The notes under the pieces are model-generated. The model searched no databases, was not told the DNA's origin, and saw nothing but the letters and a program-made list of their open reading frames with translations. Shown here piece by piece: positions 45,092 through 51,925 of a stretch of DNA of 51,925 bases (its first letter is position 1; each line of letters opens with the position of its first letter). The position numbers and the translations under genes were made by a program. The stretch spans positions 2,224,563-2,276,487 of the forward strand of contig KQ481938.1 of assembly GCA_001430745.1 (NCBI GenBank), given 5' to 3'. Source of the DNA: Auxenochlorella pyrenoidosa (Eukaryota > Chlorophyta > Trebouxiophyceae > Chlorellales > Chlorellaceae).

Positions 45092-45317
45092 GTTACGGGA
45101 GGGCTTCTATCACCCCTCCGATATCAATGTACAGGCCAGAGCGTGTGATCGGTGTGCGCCAACAGCGCAAAACTCCCTCTCAAAGCGCCTGCTGTGCTGG
45201 GGCGCAGCACAGTCGCTGACAGCCCTCGCTTGTGACATGTATTCCCTTGCTGTCGCCTGCAAGTGCCTGCGACACCTCTGAAATTTGATTGGGATGCATG
45301 AACAAGGCCCTGCATAG
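45092..45317. promoter_or_regulatory. Compact bidirectional promoter between LAZ1-like and SGNH protein 2 genes
   Basis: Only 226 bases lie between divergent ATGs, so both core promoters and 5' UTRs must overlap or be very short. No TATA box was recognised with confidence. Confidence 0.45.
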
Positions 45318-48300
45318 ATGACGGCAACAAAGCCAGGGCGCCAGCCCACTCCCCTGGCCGCCTTCATGCTGGGCTGTCTAGTAGCGGGCGCCCTGCTGGG
45401 ACCACAGCAACAGCTGCGCAGCGGTGAGCCTGGGTTTGGGGCAGGTCCTGCCCACCCGGCAGCCTACCGCTGGCACAGCGGTGCAGGCAGCACGACATGC
45501 AGAACAGGCAGAAGGGCCAACAGGGCTGGTCATGAATCCGTGTTCCACTGCAGGTTCAACAGTGCTCGCTCCGGAGGATAATGCCGAGGTATGTGGCCGA
45601 CAGCTGCGAGAGCGCCTGGCGCAGCCGCCAGCAGGTGGCAGCGGTCCTCCCTGAAAATGCAAGCCGTCACCGGTCGCCGCCGATCCCACCTCACATGCCT
45701 GCAGGGCCGGGCCACCGCACCATTGGCCCCCCGGCCGCCGCTGCCGCTGCCCTGGCAGCCGCTATTGAGCAACGCGGCGCGGCGGCGGGGCCTCGCGTTT
45801 TACGGCAGCGGCAGGCGCATCGAGCGCGTGGCCGCCCGCCTGCTGGCGGGGCTGCCCATCACGGCGGCCACGCTGGGCGGCAGCGTGACCGTGGGGGCGG
45901 GCTCCACGGGGCAGAAGGGCGGCTCCAAGCCCAACGCGTACCCCCAGCTCTTCTTCCGTTTCCTCAACGCCTCGTTCCCGCACCGGTGCGCAGCGCGCGC
46001 CGCCCAGGTTGGCGGCGTACGAGTGCACTGACGTGCGCCACCAGCAGGCAGCCTGCGGGGGCGTGCAGCTGGGTGCCCCCACCCGTGCCTGCTGCCTGCT
46101 GCCCGCCGCAGGGACCATGTCTTTCTGAACAAGGGGATCGGCGCCACCACCAGCGGCATCTACGCCGTCTGCGCGGACAAGATGCTGCCCGAGGTGCGCC
46201 CGCCTGCTGGTGCGCACCCCAAATTCTGCCCTCTGCCCGCTGCTTGCGGCCCGGCGTGTGCCAAGCTGTCGGCAGCAGGCGCCGCATGCCCAGCCTGCAT
46301 TGCCCCCGAGCGCCGCGGCTCGCGCCCGCCGCCCAGGAGCGCCGCCCATGAACACTGCGCCGCCCCGCAGAGCATCGACCTGGCGGTGGTGGAGCTGACC
46401 TTCAACGAGCCGGAGGACGCGCCCTTCACCTTCCCCCAGCGCCGCGGCTTTGAGCGCCTCCTGCGCAAGCTGGCGCGCATGCCGCGCTCCCCCGCCGTCG
46501 TGGTGCTGCACCACTACGCCTGGTGCGGCCCCCCCAATGCCTGCCTGCCTGCCTGCCGCTGCCTGTGCGGCATCTGCGCTGGGCAGAGCTTGAGCGCAGC
46601 GCCGAGGTGTGGCCAGCCTGCGGATGACAGCCCCCCTCCCGCTGCCTGCGCAACCGTCCTTCTGCTGCGGCCACTAATGCAGGCACTACTCTTGTGGCGA
46701 CGGTGTGCCAGCGGGGCTGTACTACCGGCCGGCTGAGTCACAGCTGAGCACCCTGGCACAGGTGAGGGCAGGCAGGTGGGGGGTGGGGGCTGGGAGCCTG
46801 ATGTATGGTACAGCCTGGGTGTGTGCACGGCCGCTGCCGCCCCAGCTGCCCCATTTTGCTGCCTCTCCCGGTGTCCCTGCATGCAACTCAGCCCCGCTGG
46901 CCGGCCCCCGCATGACTTGACTGACTCGATTGCAGTATTACGATCTTCCAAGCCCGAGCCTGAGGAACGCGCTGTACCCGCTCATGCAAGCCGACGTGGC
47001 ACCCTTCAAGGTGCGGCGCGGCGGCCAACAGCAGAGGGCCATGACGCTGGGAGGTCGCCCGCCCCTCCCGGCTGCCGCCCCCAACCCGATGTGCTGCATG
47101 CGCACGCTGCTTGCCGCCTGCGAGTTGCCACGCTCCCAGCGCCTGGCCCCTGCCTGCACCTGCACCCACCCAGGTTGGACGCGTGCGCAAGACCGGCGAC
47201 AAGTCGCTGGCTGGGGCCAAGCTGCCGGTGGCGGGACCTAAGCTGGCCGATTCTTACTTCTACCACGACGGCATCCACCCCTCTGGTGAGGCGGCTGCCG
47301 GGTCGCGTCCAGGCGACTGCCAAGCATGCAGTCCGCGGCGCTCTGTGCGCGCCCCCGCAGAAACCTAGGCCACCATCACCCCCCAGCCCCCTGGCCCCCG
47401 CCCTGCAGACACCGGGCACAAGGCGCTGGCCGAGCTGCTGGCGGCGGTAGTTCAGACAGCGGTGGCAAACGTGCTGGCAGAGGGCAAGGTGGCGGAGTGG
47501 GGACGGCCCCCAGAGCTGAAGCCTCTGCACCTGCCGCCGCCGATGATCCCCGGCAACAACGACGCGCCGTCGTCTGTCTGCGCCATGCAGGTGGGTGCCT
47601 GCTGGGCGGTGCCCAGACTGGCCGGGGTGGCCTGCCTGCTTCCATGCGCTGGCCTCGGCATGGTTGCGTGGCGACCCTCCACGTGCTGCGTACCACCTTG
47701 CCCGCACCCCCCTGCTCGTTTCACACCCAGGCCACGCTCTTTCCCACGGCTGCCCGTGGTGCTGCAGGAAGATTTTGAGAAGGTAGCCAAGTCAACTTCA
47801 GGCTTCAAGTATATGGCAGAGCGCCCAGAGGGGGACACCTTTGTGGAGCAGAAGGTGGGTGGGGGCTGGCAGGCGTGGTGCCGTCGGAGCCAGCTCCGTT
47901 TCAGCTCCGCAGGCGTGGGTGCGCCCATGGCAGGCGCTGCGATGCATTGCCTCCTGCTGCTGCAAGTGGCGGGCTGGATGTGCCTGGAGCCGCCTTGCTC
48001 ATGCCTGCCGTGCCTCCAGCATGGGGCCGCCCCTAGGTCAGGTCCCTAGCACCGCCCGCCAGGGGGTTCCGCCTGCATGCATGCCTACTGCATATTCATA
48101 TCGCCTCCTGCCCGACCTGGTGCATGTGCAGTGGGGCTATCGCGGCGAGAGTCCAGGTGAGCGGCGCCAGGGACAGTGATGCAAATGCGAGGCACGCGCC
48201 GCCAGTCAGCTGCCATTGCCAGCCTGTCATGCACCTGTCCACCGCGCTCTGCACTTCAAGAGCGCCTCGCCCGGCCCCATTCTTCTATGCCCGCTTGCTA

Positions 48301-49173
48301 ACAGCCACGGCCTCCCCCGCAATGCGCCATCCCATCCTGTGCGTCCCGGTCGGCCTGGCCCTGCCCTCCATCCGCAGGCGCCTGGATCGAGCTGCAGGTC
48401 AGCACAGAAGAGTCACCGGGCAGGCGTGGCGAGGCCACCGTGTACCTGGGCCACCTGCGCAGCTACGAGGGCATGGGGGCGGCGCGCATGGAGTGCCGCT
48501 CCGGCTGCACCTGCGCCCCCAGCCGTGCAGACGGCCTGTGGTCGGCGCACGTGTCGCTCATGCAGATGCACACCTTCAAGGCAAGGGGTGGCATGTTTGG
48601 GTGCCTGCCGCGAGGGCAGCGGCCCCGGCAAGGCCGGTGTCTGGTTGCAGGCGGGGCTGCATGTGGACACGCCGGCAGGTGAATCAGCACTCCGCTGCAG
48701 GCTCTGGAGGCTCTGCATGCAGCCTCAACTCAACCTCCGTTGCTTGACCGCCCCGCGCTCTTCCATGCCCGGGGCTGCTGCAGACGACGCAGCACCCGCG
48801 GTGCACCCTGCGCGTGACGATACTGGACCTGCCAACCAGCGGCAGCGGCGCGGCCAGGGGGCGGGGCCACAAGTTCCAGGTGTGCGGGCCTGCCCTGCGG
48901 CGGCGACAACACTCTGTTGGAGTTGATGCTGCCACCACTGCTGTGTGTCCTTTGCCATGTTTGTGGTCCCGGTGCCGCCACGGCCGCCGACCCCAACCTC
49001 GGGGGACAGCAGGGGCGATTGGCAGTCAGGCGCTGCTGTACCTTCCCTCTCCAGCCTTGCACCCCGTTGCCCCCCCTCCTGCGCAGCTGTCTGCAATCAT
49101 GGTGGCCCACCAGCCCGTGGTCCTCTCCTCCTATGCCAGCCAGGCAGCCGACCTCGCCTCGGTGGCAGGGTGA
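45318..49173 (+). CDS. SGNH hydrolase-like secretory-pathway protein 2
   Basis: Paralogue of the gene at 21088-25029. Fourteen exons all keep phase: 45318-45423, 45554-45588, 45705-45985, 46112-46193, 46371-46522, 46683-46761, 46936-47010, 47174-47285, 47409-47590, 47768-47854, 48132-48156, 48378-48580, 48784-48879, 49087-49173 (533 residues). A signal anchor (PLAAFMLGCLVAGALLGP) sits near the N-terminus. Catalytic blocks are ATLGGSVTVGAG (Ser 107), DHVFLNKGIGATTSGIYAVC (oxyanion Gly), LAVVELTFNEPED (Asn) and FYHDGIHPSDTGHKALAELL (Asp 302, His 305). The C-terminal module has LGHLRSYEGMGAARMEC and RSGCTCAPS, then PRCTLRVTILDLP. The set Ser-Gly-Asn-Asp/His is complete, so hydrolase or acyltransferase activity is plausible; the likely topology puts the domain in the Golgi lumen or outside. 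Intron 12 starts with GC (AAG|GCAAGG). The first ATG after the short divergent promoter is used. Confidence 0.88.
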
Positions 49174-50581
49174 CACCCATGGCGGGCTCAGCAGGTGCTT
49201 GCAACCTGGCAGCGGCGGCGCCATGCCAGCCCGTGTACGCGCTTCTCCCTGCCCCTCATGCTACACATGCCCTACCTGCACCCAATGTCTTTGGCACTTC
49301 TCTCGCTGCGGCGCCCTGATGGCGCAGAGGCAGGCGGTACAGGGCCATCCTGCCCGCCTGGTGGAAGGCTCTTTCAAACATTGGCAGGGCCATGCCAGCA
49401 GCGGACACAAGGACTGGAAACGCTGGATGGGAGGAGCAGCTCAACAACGGAGTACCTGGGGCAAGCAGTGCATGCGAGTTGAGGGTGTTGCAGTGTGGCA
49501 CGTGCTCAAAGGCCAACCCAAGCGGCTGCAGTGCTGGGGCACTACCTCCTCAATAGCCACCTACCGCTGGCTTGCAGGCCCGACGCTTTGAGGCACCCCC
49601 CACAGATGCTCTACGCTAAGATGTGCCTCTAAGCCCCGGGCATCAGATCCCCTGCACCCCTGATGTGGCAGCAGGGTCCAGTGTACTGCCGGATCGCATG
49701 TGTCGGCCAGCTGGCAGCATGGTAGGAAAACGCCATGTGCTGTATGGGCCTGCATGCGGCCCACCCATGCATCCACGCCCTTGGAATGAGCCTGCGTCAC
49801 TAGCTCGCTTGCCAAACATGGACTGTGGAATGTGGGCAGCGGAAAAACAGAGTTGGGACCCTGTCGTGCTGCAGGTGCGCTGTGGTTGCAGGACAGCCAG
49901 CAGCAGGGGTTGCCTGCAGGCTGCTGGCGGGCTGCCCAGGAGTGCAACGGCAATCGCAAAGCATGAGCGCCAGCTGGGAGATGCATCCAGGCGGCTAGAA
50001 AGCATGTAGGTGAAATGGGCTGGTGGCAGGTGGGGTGCCCCCCCTGCCAGGGTTCTGCTGCACCAGTACGAGAGATTCTCAGGAATGGATCTGTCATGAG
50101 GGCTGGTTGCAGGCACGACTTCCGCTCCGAGCCAGCTGGCTTGTGGCCCGAGGGCAGAATGTCTTGTTCAGGCCGAGCACACACGCTGCTGTAGCAAGCA
50201 CAGTGGTGCATCAAGGTGTGGCAGGCAGGCAGCAGGCTGTTTGGAGCAAAGGGAGCAGGGAGAGATGATCCTGCAAGATCAGGCTGATGGGTGGAGGAGA
50301 TGAGCAGCAGGGACGGCGGCAGGGGAAAGGGGGGCGGAGGCAGGGGGCTCAGAGCTTGGGATCTACGATGTTGTTCCGCCCCTTCCTTCGCTCCCCGCCC
50401 TCTAAACCCTCTCCTTTCAATCTCTTTCTCCGGCTTGCGCCGAGCATCTTCGCCGCAAATTCCAGCATATAGGAATCAATTCGCCAGCTCAGCAGCCCAG
50501 CGCTCTCTTCTTCAGCACCAAACCAGCGAGTATCGTCCTTCTTCACCTGCATCTGGGCAATCCTCAGGCGCAGCAGCAACC
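49174..50581. other. 1.4 kb without a supported gene
   Basis: Holds the 3' UTR of SGNH protein 2 and the upstream region of the transporter. A minus-strand open frame (49561-50214) has no splice-consistent extension, family motif or low-complexity pattern like the real exons. Purine-rich sequence (GGAGATGAGCAGCAGGG-like) at 50240-50350 probably belongs to the transporter promoter. Confidence 0.5.
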
Positions 50582-51925
50582 ATGGGCCCCGTGGAGCTTG
50601 AGGCCGGCGGCAAGAAGGCCGAGGTGGCCGCCGCTTTTGAGACACTGGCTGGTGCCGAGGAGGACCAGCACTATGAGCAGCACGTGCGCCACAGCAACCC
50701 CATCCGGCGGTGAGCACGGGGTCTTGAGGCGCCGTCACAGTGCTAGGATTTGCATGCTGTCCGCCCCTCCCGTGCTCACGCACTGCGGCGCTGCAGATCC
50801 GTTTGCATACGACTTTCTGCGACTGCAAGAGCCGAAAACACGGGCCGACAAAGCCCGGCACTCGCTCTGCCAGGTTGCCCTGCCGCTACGCCTGCAGCAC
50901 CTGAAGCCGCTCTGCCGTTTTCGCCTGTTATGCTACGGCTTACCTCCTGTGCTACTTGCCATCAATTGCTGCTGCTGCTGCTCCCCAATCCCCCGACTTG
51001 CAGGTTCCTGAACTGGTGGATGAGCTGGTGGATCCCTGGCATGGGTGAGTGCTGGGAAGAGGCGTCGGTACACCCGAGGGGCTGGCTAGGCCCGTGCATG
51101 GATTTAAGATATCCCAACCCAATTCCAATTCCTGCCTGCCAACCAGCCAGCTGGTGTCAGCGCACTGTTGTAGCAGATGACAGCTGCACACAATGCATGC
51201 AGTAGCCTGCCTGCGGTGTCCCTCTGCCCTGGCATGCAGCGGGCCTCTTCCCTGACCAGCACCGTCCCTCCCCCCCTCCCAACCCGCAGGCATGATGGCT
51301 GAGGCGTACTTTGTGTTCTCCGTGGGCAACCTCAAGGGCATCTGGACCCAGCAGTACCCCGAGTGAGCGCCATCTGGCGCTGCAACCCGCAACCTGGGGG
51401 GCGTCGAGCATCTTTGGGGGCATCTTTGATTCCCGCTCCCAGATCTGTCGCCCGTACGCCTGGAACGCGCCCGCCCTCACGCCGGCCCGCCCCGCGCTGC
51501 TCCCTTCCCCCCCCCCCCCCCAACCCTCCCCCCCAGGTGCTTCAAGACCCACGAGGTCTGCTCCAAGTCCCTGTCCAACACCCTGACCTACACCCAGGTG
51601 CGCCCCGGGGGACAGCTGGCAGAAAAGCCAGCAACATTGCAAGTGTACTGCTCCCCGCGCCCCGTGCAAACACCTCGAGCTCACAGCTGTCAAAACCCCG
51701 CGCCCCGCCCCCCTGCAGGTGTCTGGTATCATTCTGGGCCAGCTGGCCATTGGCTTCATCGCTGACCGCATCGGCCGCAAGTGGGGCTCCGTCATGAACG
51801 CCGCCATCATGTTTGTCTGTGAGTGCCCCCGCCTGCTGGGCCCCTCCCCTTGCTTTGCATCCAGCCATTCGGCCAGCGGGCAGGCGCGCGGTGCCGTGAG
51901 GAATGGGGCCCCCATCTGATGCCCC
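50582..51925 (+). CDS. Major facilitator superfamily transporter, phosphate:H+ symporter-like, 3' end outside window
   Basis: Five exons keep phase: 50582-50709, 51004-51044, 51290-51362, 51537-51597 and 51719-51818, then a donor (T|GTGAGT) leads out of the window. The N-terminus is hydrophilic (EVAAAFETLAGAEEDQHYEQ). TM1 is WWIPGMGMMAEAYFVFSVGN, with the G-x-G-x-x-x-(D/E)-A-Y-x-x-F pattern of PHO84/PHT1-type carriers, though Glu replaces the usual Asp. Then comes a loop with two Cys (CFKTHEVC) and TM2 with VSGIILGQLAIGFIADRIGR, the MFS loop 2-3 signature (G-x-x-x-D-R-x-G-R-R/K). Substrate assignment is tentative, since sugar or other organic-acid carriers share the signature and most of the protein is missing. 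A 15-base C run (51507-51521) serves as the pyrimidine tract of intron 3. Confidence 0.82.

Noticed and set aside
49561..50214. 217-codon minus-strand frame in the 1.4 kb intergenic interval
   Set aside because: No splice-consistent neighbours, no motif, many Cys/His/Pro typical of a non-coding shadow frame.

Overview
The window is nuclear DNA of a green alga, most likely a Chlorella-like trebouxiophyte. It is very GC-rich. Genes are split by many short introns with GT(GAG/GCG)...GCAG borders, several genes carry the chlorophyte poly(A) signal TGTAA downstream, and the protein set includes phytyl ester synthase, STAY-GREEN, a CRT-like plastid thiol transporter, an organelle PPR protein and the OEP16-3/B14.7 type of PRAT protein. 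No bacterial operons, CRISPR array, tRNA or rRNA were seen. One assembly gap (N) lies at 12638-13647 inside the PPR gene. Gene models were spliced by hand, using reading phase across each intron as the test.

Layout, left to right. A phytyl ester synthase (minus, runs off the left edge, start 5668) is divergent from a small orphan membrane protein (plus, 6422-7182). A PRAT/Tim17-family protein (minus, 8235-9535) is divergent from a PPR protein (plus, 9738-15044, with the gap). A CRT-like transporter CLT (minus, 15231-18036) is followed by an unrecognised membrane-anchored protein (minus, 18646-20646). Then come SGNH hydrolase-like protein 1 (plus, 21088-25029), the HAD phosphatase MDP1 (minus, 25467-26782), two secreted pectate-lyase-3/beta-helix proteins in tandem (minus, 27637-32568 and 33829-37738), STAY-GREEN (plus, about 38852-40507), a LAZ1/TMEM184 seven-pass protein (minus, 41082-45091), SGNH hydrolase-like protein 2 (plus, 45318-49173), and the 5' part of a major facilitator transporter (plus, from 50582 off the right edge).

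Two themes stand out. First, 21-49 kb holds two pairs of paralogous secretory-pathway proteins, two SGNH hydrolase-like and two right-handed beta-helix proteins. This suggests a locally expanded set of cell-wall or extracellular-polysaccharide proteins; the functional link is inference. Second, chlorophyll breakdown is represented twice, by STAY-GREEN (removes Mg from chlorophyll a) and phytyl ester synthase (esterifies released phytol), about 33 kb apart. They are not adjacent, so co-regulation is only a possibility.

GC-AG introns are unusually frequent. At least seven are fixed by reading phase and family similarity, including two of the four introns of MDP1.
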